Numbered from the stretch's first letter, positions 31,371 through 43,726 are shown. The stretch: DNA of 64,000 nucleotides from Hymenoscyphus infarciens (GCA_001414345.1 LLCB01000209.1:43741-107740), one strand, 5' to 3'. Numbers and translations are program-made. The notes: generated by a model from the letters alone, not told the origin.

Positions 31371-34300
31371 GAGAGGATGAAAGCTAATTTCTTAATACGG
31401 CTTTTTATATCAATACCGGGCTATGTCTCTAATTACAACTTCTATCAAATTGTAGATAGGATAGCATCACTTTTTTATCCCCAAGGATCTACCATTTCGT
31501 CACGTATTTTTGTGCTCTTGAGGTTTCCACTCAACGTTGTAATAACGTTACTTTTAATCCATCATTCCATCTCTCGAGCTCATTTGTTTGTAAACCCCAT
31601 GCATGTCAAGTTGGCATCTGTTGTGTTCTTCCTACAATGTTCATCCATCCGTCTCTCGATCTCTCGATCTCTTAGCTTCTTCCCGTTCAATCAAGCGTCA
31701 TACTTGTTTAGTTGACAGCTGCTGTGTTCTTCCGCGGTGTCCATCACAATATCACAATACCCCTCATTTATACTCGCAAACCCTTTTTTTCAATCGAGTA
31801 TACCTCGGCAAAGTCCAAAGACTGTCTGTCGCACATCAACCCATAGCTTCATGTCGATTCTCAATTCTCGCGTCCCCCCCTTATACAAGCATCTTTACTC
31901 TATCTCCTCGCTCATGTACTAAGAGAAGTAGAAGTAAGATAATGTACAAAGTCACCTTGATAAGATCCATGTCATGGTTCATGTAAACCAACCTTGACCT
32001 ACTTTACCACTCACGCATTCTACCGCTCTATCTCCGTTATTTTCGCTGGGATGCAAAAGGATGGACAGCAAGATAATGCGCAAGCTAACTTGGCAAGATT
32101 CATGCCATGCTTGTGGAACTTTTCGGGGGGTGTAGAAAGAGGGGAGTTTTGTCCTTCTTAGAATCGAAAGGGCACGGAAACGTTCTCTCGCTTTCGTTTT
32201 ATATTGCAGTGTTGTACGTCTGTAGCAATACACCAGTGGGTGACAAAAATCGCGAGACAGCCAAAATAAGTTTGAAATCGTCATTTTACACTCCGATCAT
32301 TAGACCTTTCTAGACAAAAAGTCGAGAAAAAACAAAGATTAAAGCATCCATATCAGTGCTAGTACTTTAAATCTTCTTCTACGGTCTTATGTAGTGTGTA
32401 AAAGCAGGTAGTAAAGTGGTGGATTTGAGTGTAGCTTGGCCTGTTGACGAATGTGCTACACCAAAATCTAGTACGTTACTGCCTAGTTTTCCTCAACAGA
32501 GCAAGTTTGAAATATATACTTTGAAGTGCTGGAATTAAAGCACTGTACTCTAGATTCTGGGTCTATATACTTTTTATTAATATAAGTGTAGTTATTAAGT
32601 TGGAAATCTTTTCGTGGTTTGTGCTGTCTCACGATTTGTGACACCCACTGGTGGTAGGACGAACGTTTGTGAAGCTCGCGAGATTTCTGCTCTCACACGT
32701 GGTTTCTCTAATTAGTGTACTTGTGTTTTCTTTTTTTGTGGACGAGAAGTCAAGATAATACGATGGTATGGGGAGTATGAGATGCGGGCTTAAGCGATAC
32801 ATCGGACTTTTTCTTGATAGTCTGTTGTTCGTGAGTCTTTGTGTCTTCACCAAGTGCTTTATTCCTTGATCACCCAGTAGAGACTTTATGTTGAAGTGAT
32901 TGACTTGATGAGCTGGGGTTAGATTCTTGTATCTGGAAATTGTTCCGTTGGGTATGATAATTTCGTGATATCATCCCGAAGTGGGTGCTTTTCTTCTCTC
33001 GTCTCGTGCACTTCGAATCCAGAAAATAAACCCCGGTCTCAGAATCCAGAAGACTGAAAAGTAGGATCTTTATCTTCCAACCATCACTTACTCTTCAAAT
33101 GAAAAAAGTATATCTAATACTTGATTTGCCAAAAATTAAGTATATCTAAGTTTCACTTTCATGAAAAAGGAAGGAAGTAAACCTGACACTTACTTGACTG
33201 AAGGTGAGTAAATTTAATACCTATCTACTAGCCTTAAAAATTACCCGGAAACTCGCTTACAAGCAAAGAGTTATTCCCCTCTTCGACTCCTTCTTTTCTT
33301 CCCCCTCCCCTGTTTGGAAGGTTGTTTACCCCCATGAATATACCACTCTTCTCTTCTCTTCACCTCTCCATCCATCCATCTCAAACAAAAGCCAATTACA
33401 ATTTCGTCTTTACAACCCCATTGCCTATATCTCACGCCCAAGCAAACAGTTCCTTCCCTTCTCTATGCAAATTGCTGAACACCCACTCGTGTATCAAAGT
33501 CTAAACACTTCTGCGATAACCCAGATCCAAGATAACACCCAACCTCCCCACTCCAAGTCTCTCTCTCGACTTGATCAATGACACAATCGAGATGTCCGCC
33601 CATCACCAAGTCACCCCAACAAACAGCAAAGCCCACAGCCGACCCCCCAAAAAAAGAAGTCCATGTTCAACCATCAGTCAGGCTCTGGATACGAACTTTC
33701 GTTATTTTCCTTGTCATTGTTAGCTCTCAATTCCAATCAAGCCGCTCAAGACAACCCGTCACATCGTGCCTTGCGTCAAAGTCACAACGTCTTCTCTCCC
33801 GAACACGAACTCGAACCCCGAAATCCATCGCACGAGAAAGTTCATCTCATCATCTCTACAAGTAGACTGACTGGACATGTTAAAGGCCTGACGTGCGCAT
33901 GAAGAGGACCGACAGCCCCGTTCCTGTTTTCAGGAAAAACACGAAAACGAGAAACGTTCATCCCATCTCTAAATATCAAAGCACCAACACCGTCTTTGCC
34001 ACCAGTGGGGTTTTCGATTCCTGTTTCGGGTTTTGAGAAGAATTCGAGTCCGAAGAAAGGTCAACGATGGGCTGGCTTCGGATACTGAAAGATGCTTCAT
34101 GTGTCGCGAAGTATTGCCCACTGAAGTTCGATATTTCCCTGTTGTATGGGTAGAAGGAAGGACACGAATGAGGGAGGAACCAAATGGACATAGAAAAAGA
34201 AAAAGGCATCTAGTATTAATAATTAGGTATCCTGCACCTGCTCAATCCCATCTTATCCCTCCTCATTCCACATCCACCTCCTCTTTCACTCTTCCCAGCC

Positions 34301-34714
34301 AGAACAACTGGTAAAGTGCTCAATCTCGTTCATTAACACAGCCCAATCGACCCATACCAGAAAAGTAGTAGTACAATTCCATCAAAAACTATACACCTTG
34401 CGCCTTTACCCTCGCCCCACCCAAGAGAAGGACGTAAGAAAGAAGCACTCTCACACACCCTCCCTCCATTTCTCAGTACAAACCAAGAAAAGAGAAAGCA
34501 GAGGAGAAAACAAACAAGGGGTTTCAAATCCAATCCACTAATCCATAAACACCATCCCATCCGAAAAAAGAATGCAAAAAAGTAACACGACCGAAAAGGA
34601 AAATAAAGTGGAGTGCACTTTCAGGGGGGTACTGCGTTCGTAATATACAAGTTCTCTCTCTTCTCATTCCATCTTTAAATTTTCAATTATTATCGTTGTT
34701 TTTCTTCCTTCCCA
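31371..34714. other. GC-balanced non-coding stretch downstream of the C4-hydroxylase gene
   Basis: Frames up to 125 codons exist (for example 33,204-33,581) but lack a convincing ATG, domain pattern or splice partner. AT-rich tracts occur at 32,330-32,600. The last ~300 bp probably hold the 3' UTR of the hydroxylase. No gene supported. Confidence 0.45.
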
Positions 34715-35887
34715 TCACTGCACCTTAACCTCGTCAGCCTCCTTAAGAAATTGCGCCCCTTTCTTCGATCGGGCATATTTAGCGGAGGTATCTCCCGAGA
34801 AAATAGTCCCCAATATGCGATCCCAAAACGTAAAAAAGGGCTGCGAAAAATTCGTTTTGATGCCCCATGTTTGATGATGGATATCATGGTATACGGCATT
34901 ATTGCCTGTGATGTGTTGTAAGGGGTCCCAGGGGAATGCGTAGCCGCAGTGATCATCGACGGTTTTGAAGGTTGAGCCTACGAAGAAGGCACATCCTTGT
35001 CGGGCTGTGAGGCCGGCGGCTTTGTATGCGAGGGAGGCGCCGACGGTGTCGAGGAGGAAGCCTTCGAAGGGGTGGTTGTAGAGGGCGCCGTAGGCGTAGG
35101 GGACGTAGAGACGGTGGTGGCGTGAGTGGAAGGTTGCTGAAAGTGGTCAGATTTATGGTTTAGAAAGAGGGGAAATTTGAAGTTTGAACTTACTGTAGAG
35201 CCATTTGTTGACGTGCATTGCCCGGTGGAGGAAGTATTGCCATGTATCGACAATTATGATTGCCAGAGCGAATTGTAATATGGGTACAATGTACCAGTAA
35301 ATCGCCTTTGCGACAATCAGTTCCCAGCTGGCGAATGCAGGAACCGCCACTTCCCCAGCAGCATCCAAGCTCATGCTCAATGGATAGTGTCCGCCTGCTA
35401 GCACTCCCGCAATCATCGGATGAGAAATGGAGACATTTTTGGAAATCGCGGCGGCATTTAATCCCATCAAACCCAGTAGCTTTGGCAGAGCTCTCTGTGC
35501 AATTCGTAATCTCGTGGCCCATTGCGCAATATCGTAATTCTCCCTTCCATTCATATCTGGTTCTTCGGTCAGGGCGAGGAGGGAAGCGGTTGCGGTTTGA
35601 ATGACTTGTTGTATAATGACGTCGCGTGCCACCTCATATCGTGATACATGATTTCTCTTGAGAATCTCGGCGGGCGTGTGAAGTCGGTACTGCGGCCAGA
35701 TGTCGTAGATGTCGATGACGTGGAATATCATAGATAGGACCCAGTAGGCAGCGATTGGGACTATCAGGGAGAGGTAGAAGTCGGGAATGAAGGAGATGAG
35801 AGGCTCGACGGGCTTGAGAGTGTAGGCTGGGAGGGGTGGGAGATCGTAGATGGCGGAGGCATTGATAGGGGCAGACATGTTGGCCAT
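34715..35887 (-). CDS. SUR2: Sphinganine C4-hydroxylase (SUR2-like)
   Basis: Exons 35887-35194 and 35136-34715 on the minus strand, 371 residues. It is a fatty-acid-hydroxylase family membrane protein with a di-iron His-box set: HRAMH (221-225), HSRHH (235-239) and HDIHH (315-319). Hydrophobic spans include IPDFYLSLIVPIAAYWVL and IVPILQFALAIIIV. The 57-bp intron (35137-35193, GTAAGT...TTTCAG) splits just before TFHSRHHRLYVPY, and without splicing the last two His boxes are lost. WLY-TTFHSRHHRLYVPYAYG and LYNHPFEGFLLDT are hallmarks of the yeast Sur2 group, which adds the C4 hydroxyl to make phytosphingosine in the ER. I chose the ATG at 35887 (context CACCATGG); an in-frame ATG at 35938 would add 17 residues. 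The C-terminus is KADEV-like and lacks a clear retrieval signal. Confidence 0.93.
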
Positions 35888-36655
35888 GGTGGTGTTTTGA
35901 CGGGAGTGTTGATTAACTGCAGTTATCGTGTTGCGCACGAAGGAGAGTTGTTGAAATAAGGTATTCGCTCTGAAGTTGGAGGAGTATGGAGTGTAGTGAG
36001 GGAGAGATTGAAGTCGCTCGCGCCACAGTAGAGAGTAGTCAGCCCAGTCTAGTAGTTATCAATCTCGTTTAAACTTTTTAACATCCACCAGCATCCGTCA
36101 TTGCCGAATGAGTGATCGTCTGGTGCGCCTACGGAGAACTATCGGACGGCTTTGTCACCAAAAGTCCGCATAACACTGGGAAATTATCGGATTGTTGGAT
36201 TGCACCACTTGGAGGAGACGATGGATCTCCTGTTTCGCTGATTCAGATGGCTGAGGTTATTCCAGCATGCGAAAGTTGCGTGTTGTTGCAGAAAAGCATT
36301 TCATTTCTTGTTTGCGACCATCAAGGCTAGGCGTGTACTGTACCTGTGGTGCTGCAAAGAGTATGATCCTTGTTCACCTCATAAACGCCTGGAATACAGC
36401 CTCAGTTTTAAGGCTCTCAGTAAAAATCCACGTGACCTTTTTAAATGCTGTCACCGCTTCCGATTCACCACCAATAAGACCGGTTCTGCCTTAGTTCTCC
36501 CATACTACGAGTTTAGCGCGGCTGCCCCTCCATTTCAGAGCCCCAAGTCCAGCCCACTACAATCTTTCCCGTCGCATCGTCGCAGAATTTCATCTTGATC
36601 TCTACGTACCCAGTCTCTTCCTTTGCATACCCATTTTACGAGAAATACCGCCAAC
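35888..36655. promoter_or_regulatory. Divergent promoter region, SUR2 and TCTP
   Basis: 768 bp between the two start codons, transcribed outward in both directions. No coding frame; the sites inside are not resolved. Confidence 0.55.
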
Positions 36656-37485
36656 ATGATCATTTTCAAGGTCAGTAATCCCTCCTCAAAGTCCGCAGAA
36701 GCTGCACGACCCCGCTTCACCAACATGCCAGTACCCCAATTCAAAAAGACCCCCGAAGAGAATGCGCCCAGATGTGGGGGTAGATGGAAGGAGGAATGAA
36801 TTGCTGACTTGAGATGGTCTATAGGATATCATCAGTGGTGACGAGATCATCTCCGACTCCTACGACTTGAAGGAGGTCGATGGAGCTGTCTACGAGGTTG
36901 ACTGCCAAATGATCACCGAAGGTGGCGTTGCTGTTGGTTTGTGAACCCCCTCCTTTCTGGCGCAGGATCCATTCTAATACACGCATATAGACACCGGTGC
37001 CAACGCTTCCGCCGAGGAGGCCGCCGATGATCTTGAGGAGGGTGCCGTCCAAGTTAACAACGTTGTTAACTCTTTCCGTCTCCAATCTACACAATTCGAC
37101 AAGAAGTCGTATCTCAGCCATCTTAAGGGTACGTTTCGCATAAACTCTCCTCCGATACACAAGGCCAGAAACTGATGAGAATAATAGGATACATGAAGAA
37201 GGTCAAGGAGACGTTGAAGGCAAATGGAGCTGAGGACTCCGTCGTTACCGATTTCGAGAAGGGTGCTCAATCATATGCCAAGAAGATTGTTGGTAACTTC
37301 AAGGACTACGATTTCTACATTGGCGAGTCCATGGACCCTGACGGAATGTAAGTTCACACATCTTCCCCAAAATTCCATTCAAACAACTAATTAACTATAG
37401 GGTCGTTCTCATGAACTACCGTGAGGATGGTGTTACCCCATTCGTCACTGTCTGGAAGCACGGTCTCAAGGGGGAGAAAGTTTAA
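36656..37485 (+). CDS. TMA19: Translationally controlled tumour protein homologue (TCTP/Tma19)
   Basis: Five exons: 36656-36670, 36825-36936, 36991-37128, 37188-37347 and 37401-37485, total 510 nt, 169 residues, the normal TCTP length. The protein starts [19 protein letters not shown], holds the GANASAEE signature around residue 50, [21 protein letters not shown] in the middle, and ends with [14 protein letters not shown]...[10 protein letters not shown]. All introns are GT-AG; the first is 154 bp and the first coding exon only 15 nt. No single frame exceeds ~55 codons, so the gene is invisible without splicing. TCTP is an abundant ribosome-associated cytosolic protein linked to growth and stress. 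Family assignment is very secure. Confidence 0.95.
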
Positions 37486-38196
37486 GAGGCTCATTTTTTT
37501 TGTTACATGGGGTTTCTCTGGCCACATTTTTGTCAGAAGCTAGCGCAGCATTCCCTGCATATTTCCTCCTCATAAACTCGAGATATTGACACCTCTGCCC
37601 AATATCCAGAATAACGCCCGCCCCCCACCTTTCTTTTTTCCTTTTCCAAAAAGTAATACCTGGGATCTCTGAATACATACCACACTTCTTCATGCATACT
37701 CTTCCTAAAAACTCAACTTGGTGACTGTAATTTTCCTTGTTCTGTCTCTTATTTTGCTTTGTGTGCTCGAGAATTCTGCAAGGATGAGTCTGGCGACTTG
37801 GTTCACCAATTTGAAAAATCCTAGTCCTCTTCTCTGACAGGACTTGGCCAGATTGCCTAATTCCCAATTACATTGTTACGAAGGGTCCACTTCACCTTGC
37901 TTTTTTCACAAAGCGCTTCTTCTACTAGAACCAAGAATTAGCGCAACGGAGGATAGGAAGTTAAAAGTTGGAAGGTGTTGTAGGCCTTAATCATGAAGCA
38001 AAAATTGGCAAACATTGTCTAGAGTTGGTTATTTCTTTTCGTAGATTACTAACCTGTGAATAACTGGAGATATTTAACGTGCCTATTTGTAGGGAACTGG
38101 TTGGCGATGGCTCTTTGCAGGTTATCTATGTATAGTCGAGAATAAGCTTGGCCAGTCGTGGGGGAAATAGCTTAGGTTGGCTATTACCAGGTGACC
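37486..38196. other. TCTP 3' flank
   Basis: 3' UTR and spacer without a coding frame. Short motifs such as GGCTATTACCAGGTGACC near the end recur on the far side of the MITE. Confidence 0.5.
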
Positions 38197-38896
38197 TAAT
38201 CGCTCGGTCCACCTCTCACCCAATCCGCTTCGCGTATTAGGTGAGGGAGGGCAATACAATAAAACCAGCAATACGACCACTTTTGTTTACACCAAAATAC
38301 GTTATTTTTAAAAATATATAATAAAACAACAACGCTTTATTATATTCTAATTTTAATTAGGGTCTCTTATTTTAAACTTAATATGGCGATTACAGAAGCT
38401 ATATCGAGAGCATGGGATGAGCAAAGTGAAGTTAAAGTAGATGCTTGATTCCTAGAACTATAGAGGAGAGCATAAGGCTTTAAATACCATGCTCCTCGCT
38501 TAAAAGGTGGGGATCATCAGGTGATCCTTTGTCTGACCCACCTTTGTCCCGTGACACTTAGTAAATAGAATTATAAAGTAAGATTTATCTATCTAGTATC
38601 TATCTAGTTCTTAAATCTAACTTCTAAGAAAGCTACTACTAAATCTCTAGAAAAATTTAGTAAAGCTTAGAATATAGAAGATATAATTATATTTTAAAGA
38701 TTAAATATAAGTTTAAGCTATATATTAATAGTAGGAACATATTAGAGTAGTTGTAGTAGCAAAGGTGGGGAGTTATTAGAGGCTAGTTAAGGCGATTTTG
38801 GTGTAAACAAAAGTGGTCGTATTGCTGGTTTTATCGTATTGCCCTCCCTCATCTAATACGCGAAGCGGATTGGGTGAGAGGTGGACCGAGCGATTA
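38197..38896. mobile_element. MITE-like element, copy 2, carrying a 173-bp insertion
   Basis: Same family as 14,108-14,631. Both tips read TAATCGCTCGGTCCACC inward. The AT-rich interior matches copy 1 almost throughout, except for an extra 173 bp at 38,383-38,555. The TIRs of this copy match each other more closely than those of copy 1, suggesting a younger insertion or less RIP. Confidence 0.8.
38383..38555. mobile_element. 173-bp insertion inside MITE copy 2
   Basis: Absent from copy 1. It is bounded by ACTTAAT (38,376-38,382) and ACTTAGT (38,556-38,562), consistent with an imperfect 7-bp target duplication of a site present once in copy 1. It is GC-balanced and contains a 21-codon frame starting MAITEAISRAWDEQ. 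I cannot name its source. Confidence 0.5.
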
Positions 38897-41193
38897 CTAA
38901 TAGCTGGAAATAACGTGATGATTTATAGGTTACCTATGGATAGTAAGGATAAAATCGAGCTATTGCTGGGTTGACTGTGAATATGTTCCTGGGTTACTTA
39001 GGAGTGGCCGCGGGGGGATTGACCTATTCATTGGTGACCCGGCAATAGCATGGTTGCTATTAGTGGGTCACCTGCAAATAGCGTAAGAGAAGTCTAGCTG
39101 TTAATAGTTAACCTACTTGTAGTGTGAAGTATTTAAGTAGTATTATTTCGACTTTTGGGGGTTTGTAGCGACGTTACGACGTTAAGTTTCTTTTCTCTCT
39201 CTTGTGTATAGAGAAGCTTTGTACTATGAATTAAGGAGTCTTTAGACTTGGATGTTTTTGGTTTAGGTATGGCTTATTGTGTTGCGGTTAAAAAGGAGGA
39301 GATAACTAGCTTATAACTACTGTCTAATTTCAACACAAAACAAACCACCCTCCAGTTTGTTATTCAAACACAAAGAAGCAAAAGTAACCTCATGATGAAA
39401 TCGTACATGTACTTGGGTATCTGGTTTTATACTGAGGATTGTATGTGCAACGCTTTGAATCAAAAAGAGTTGAGATCCAGAGATGGACGAAGCGCGGCTG
39501 TGACAGCCAAGTTCCTCTTTGTTTTTTGGGTTATATTTTGTCCTTATGAGATGTTTCCGTAGTGGTTATTTTATTATTTTATTATTTAAAGACCCAAAAG
39601 CCAGAGGAGAAAGCGGGATGCTTATTAAACTAGGAAACAAGAACGCTAACTAGCTATCTTGAGCTTTCGGTACCAAAGCTTGTTGTCTCAAGGCCCGGAG
39701 TTGATGTTGATGTCATTTGCTTGATGTCGAAAGGACGCTGGTTCTTCTCCTTTCAAATACAATAGTTTATTCTCAGATCTGTCAGTAGGAAGCGGAGGCG
39801 GAGTCAAGAACCTTTCCATGAGTCTCTTTTGAATTGCGTGCTACTTTCCTCAACAGCAGTTGCTCCTTTGCTAGTGATAGCAGCCACGAGGAGAACTCGG
39901 TAAATCTGTAGCTTCTGATGACTAGGCTTTACTGGTCTTGAAAGGTGCGTTATCTTACCTACTTTTGTAATATGCACCTCTAAAGTCATCTCGCGTCGCT
40001 GAGGTTGCGTCAACTCTCATGTTTCGCCTTAAAAATCCATGGGAACATCTTCAACACCCCCTTTCACCCAGAAGCCCACTCAAGACTAGAAGAAAAAGAT
40101 CGAACATCTCGACTCTTCAAATGAAAAGATGAAGAAAAAAGCTGCAAAAGAAAAGGGTCGTTCATAGAACGATGAGCAGTCACGATCGTTTCAAGGATTA
40201 AGAAGTTGGTTTACCACCAAAAAAAGAGAGGTAACTCACTCAGTCGGTAACCATCAGCTACTCGCAGTCGCAGTCATTATGTATCTTTCAGGAACCCATT
40301 TGCTGGTAGAGGATTGTTTACTTGTTGATTTGAGGTTCCATTGGGTTGTGGGTGGATGTGGTTACTAAAACCGCGCTCCTTCATCCATTTACTCAACTCT
40401 TTTACTTGTTCCTCACCTGCGATGTTGTTGCAACTAGTCTGCAGTCCCCACTGTGACAAAATAGCATAATTTTTTCTCGTCTGACACAGGAGCCGCAGGA
40501 ATTTTACTTAACTCTCTTTTTGCGGCTTAACCGTGAGAGCTTACTCGATAACTGGCGGCTTACTCGTACCTCGTTTTGGCCCTAAATTGGTTAGTCTTCT
40601 TAGAACTTTTATTTCGATACTCTAGTTTAGTTTGACTACTCGCCCAATAGTATTTAGCAGGTCAGCAGGGAGGGTGCAAGAGTCCTAGTCAAGGTTTTAC
40701 TTAGAGCCCGGACAGCTATTGTGCCGGAAGTCCTTAGATATTTCATGACATGAAATAATTATGCTACGAGATGACCTTCCTCTATTATAGAGCGTTCTCA
40801 CAATCAAGCAATTACTTCGGTATATGCAGAACGATATGCCAAGCAAGGACCGAAACTCTTACAGCATATAACCTGGGTCAGGTGTCTAGAACTCCTTCAA
40901 GAAGAAAGCATTGGGGGATTCTTTGCTTGTCACCTGTCAGGTGAAAAGAGGAATCAGGAAAAACTTCTCTTGATTGATTCTGGCTTAGCTCAATGAAGTA
41001 TCCCTTACAAAAGATGGAGTTTGTGTACTAACTATCCCCTCAGACTCCTTCTGCACAACTCCAAAGAATAACACGGTGGAGTCTCTCAAAGGAAAATCTT
41101 TGTATAGAAAGTTGTGTGAAGCATGACACAAACATCCTTCTCAACCAGGTTTACAATTTCACACCCGTCGCAAACCCTCAATCCCACTCAAGA
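38897..41193. other. Non-coding spacer with recurring GGTNACC / AATAGC motifs
   Basis: No supportable gene. The first ~230 bp repeat short motifs (GGTTACCTA, GGTGACCC, GGGTCACCTG, AATAGC) at irregular spacing, as does the left flank of the MITE. The remainder is plain AT-moderate DNA. Confidence 0.45.
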
Positions 41194-42039
41194 TCATGCC
41201 TGTTCGCAACCCCAGCAGATTCCTTCCGCTTCGCCATACAGCAACTTGTTACGGAAGCCAAACCCGTTCGTATTGTTCTTGATGATGAAATCCAGAAGAT
41301 CCTCCGCAAATCCCTCAACCTCCTTCTTTTGGCGCGGAAACAGATCCTCGAATTGCCCATCCTCTCGAACCGAGCAACGGGCGACAGTACGTATGACGAG
41401 CTCCCTCAAACGATGACCGACTGGTGCGATTGCGTAGATGACTTCGATGCTTTCCTCGCTAATCTCGACTCGGTCTACATCGCTCTCTGAGAAAAGCGGA
41501 TTTGCTCCCTTTCGAATGTCATGATAATCGGATAGCCAGATGAAGTATAAAGGATCGTAGACGGTATCTGCTGCCAACCCACCCAAATCGTATTTATCCG
41601 CGTACCGCAAAAGAGCGAGACATTGTTTGATGAGTGAGTCCCGACACGAAACACGATCCCGGATATGATGGATTACTCCAGAAGTTAGGAATCTAACCTG
41701 CATGTATGCGAATCCTTCCGAGATCTTGCCTTGCAGCATGACTTCTAGAAGTGCTTCAAAGTGGCAGACTTCATCCTCCGGGAGCTCAAGCTCTTGGGTT
41801 TCTGCCTCTCTGAATCCTCCGTTGAAGCATCGGTCGAAGTACTTTGAGTGGTGGCAGAGGAGAAGCTTTGGGAGGTGAAAGTGCTTCTTGTCTGGTCCGA
41901 CGTAGATATCGACATGTGGGCCTTGCAGCATTCTAGCCAGAAAGAATTAGTTTTTGTATTAGGGGTAAGAACATGATGATCCTCACCCAAGGTATTCAGC
42001 CAGCGTTGGGCGCTTGATTGTTGTCGCGTGCGACGACAT
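41194..42039 (-). CDS. BTB/POZ-domain protein, paralogue 1
   Basis: Exons 42039-41987 and 41932-41194, 263 residues. Exon 1 encodes MSSHATTIKRPTLAEYLG. The 54-bp GT-AG intron is in phase 2. The BTB core follows: PHVDIYVGPDKKHFHLPKLLLCHHSKYFDR, then ELELPEDEVCHFEALLEVMLQGK, then a helical region (LLRYADKYDLGGLAADTVYDPL) and a C-terminal helix. No Kelch or BACK repeats are attached. Fungal BTB proteins of this size often act as cullin-3 adaptors, but the target is unknown. It lies in a three-gene tandem array on the same strand, with the intron at the same place in all three. A transposon-end fragment sits ~105 bp upstream of the start. Confidence 0.85.
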
Positions 42040-42969
42040 GATTGACGTTGTCGCTGATGTGCGTGGAAAAAGCACCAGATGTCGGTTGGGTATAAAATGT
42101 GTTTTGAAAAACAGCAGAAACCTTGATTGTGCGACCGGTTTTGTAACGCTAGCATGGGTACCCTGCTAGTCTCTTACTAGCGTCAACATTATTCTTTCTT
42201 GTGGTCTGTGCGTTGTTTATTTATCTATAAAGCAAAGCGCGTAGTTATTTTTTATATAAACAAACTATACTATCAACAAGAATAACACTAACAAGGTATG
42301 TCTCGAGTTCTCTCTTTTTAAATTGTGTACTAGTTAAACACAAGCTTCTACTTGTTCACAGCATTTTGATGGTGAATGCACAGAAGTAACAGCACTACAG
42401 CTGATTGGAATGCTTTTGTTGCTTGAACAAGCGCACATTCACTCACTGGATGTTTGTTTTGCTCTTTTACTTTATCATTCATAGTTCTGCAGCTAATTAA
42501 ACAAGGGGCTAGGTTTATCTAGGAAGGTATGGGGGAACCCCTTCTCAGCCATCTCAAAATATTCTTCTCTATGAGAAGGCTTATTTGAAAGATGGAAAGA
42601 AAAACAAGGCCACCAGACACTGTTACAATTTGCGTTTAAGCCTTCATTCCAAGGCTTTGTAATTGCCGTTTTACTAGTTTTAGTGGTCACTGCTCTAGTA
42701 GTAGTTTTTTCTTAAACCTTATGGATAGCAACAAGATAAGAGTCAAGAGAAGAGTCTCTCAAATAATGACGTGATAGACAGAATAACACATGGGAAGCTC
42801 TCCTGAGTCTTATGTTTTGTGTATTAAAGCTTGTCTATATGCTGGTAGGAGCTTTGGTGTGAATCATGGTTTATTTTTTCCTCCCGGCCAGTAAGCCATT
42901 GGACGTCCCACGCCTCCCTGGTAGAGTATTGCAAAAGCACTTTGGCAATACTGCATTCCCCAGGTGCCT
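42040..42969. other. Spacer between BTB paralogues 1 and 2
   Basis: Contains the promoter of paralogue 1, with a transposon-end fragment at 42,144-42,186, and the 3' flank of paralogue 2. No gene seen. Confidence 0.5.
42144..42186. repeat. End fragment related to the 673-bp TIR element
   Basis: TAACGCTAGCATGGGTACCC and then CTTACTAGCGT match, on the opposite strand, the inner right end of the 4351-5023 element (CTAGTAAGGGTACCATGCTAGCGTT). Confidence 0.6.
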
Positions 42970-43726
42970 TCAATCCCTCAGCTTCTTCAATACTTCGCCA
43001 GGAAGCTCAATCGGGTCCTGGCTGTTCTCAATTATAATATCCAGTAGACCTGCCGCAAATCCCGGAATGTCGCGCTGTTGCTTCCTGAAATCCACGTCTA
43101 CTCGTCCCAGTTCACCATTTACATCCGTCGCTGCCCATAAAGTTGCAAGTAATGCTAGCCTCCTTAGTCGATGGCCGATAGGTGCGATTCTGAATATAAC
43201 CTCAACGTCCTCTCCTGTGATGTAGTGACTTTCGTCCGGAGCAAGAGCATCAAAGTCGAATTCCCACGCCTTGCGCAATGGCTCATAAACTATGAGTGAT
43301 CCGATAGAGCCAAGGTCGTATTTGTCCGTGTACTCCAAGAATTCTATGCAACGTAGAGCCACCATTGACTTCATTTCATCCCTTGGCGAGAATGTTTTGC
43401 TGCTGACTATGCCTTGCACCATGAACAGAAGCAAAGCTTCAAAGTAGTCGCACGGATCGTCCGGAAGCTCCAGCTTTTGGGTTTGTGCCTCTTCAAAACC
43501 GCCGTTGAAACAACAATCGAAATACTTGGAGTAATAGCAGAGGAGAGCTTTCGGTGCCGTGAAAAGTTTTCTTTCTGGGCCGACATATATTTCGACTCGA
43601 GGGCCCTGCACGAGCCTACAGAAGTCAGCATCAAATACTTTGTATAGTCTGAAGCACCAAATGAGAAAAAACTTACTCGAGGAACTCCGTGATTGATGGG
43701 GGCTTGACTGCAGGGAGAGGAGGCAT
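42970..43726 (-). CDS. BTB/POZ-domain protein, paralogue 2
   Basis: Exons 43726-43677 and 43615-42970, 231 residues. Exon 1 encodes MPPLPAVKPPSITEFLE. The 61-bp intron is in phase 2, at the position seen in paralogue 1. The core reads VQGPRVEIYVGPERKLFTAPKALLCYYSKYFDCCFNGGF, then KLELPDDPCDYFEALLLFMVQG, LEYTDKYDLGSIGSLIVYEPL and VEVIFRIAPIGHRLRRLALLAT. It is closely similar to paralogue 1 and more distant from paralogue 3. An upstream ATG in the exon 2 frame (about 43,833) would read through the intron and loses similarity, so I reject it. Confidence 0.85.

Noticed and set aside
33204..33865. Frames of 125 and 95 codons
   Set aside because: No convincing start, no domain and no splice partner; composition is low-complexity C/T-rich.
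36819..37270. Minus-strand frames across the TCTP locus
   Set aside because: The plus strand encodes TCTP in five exons with exact family match.
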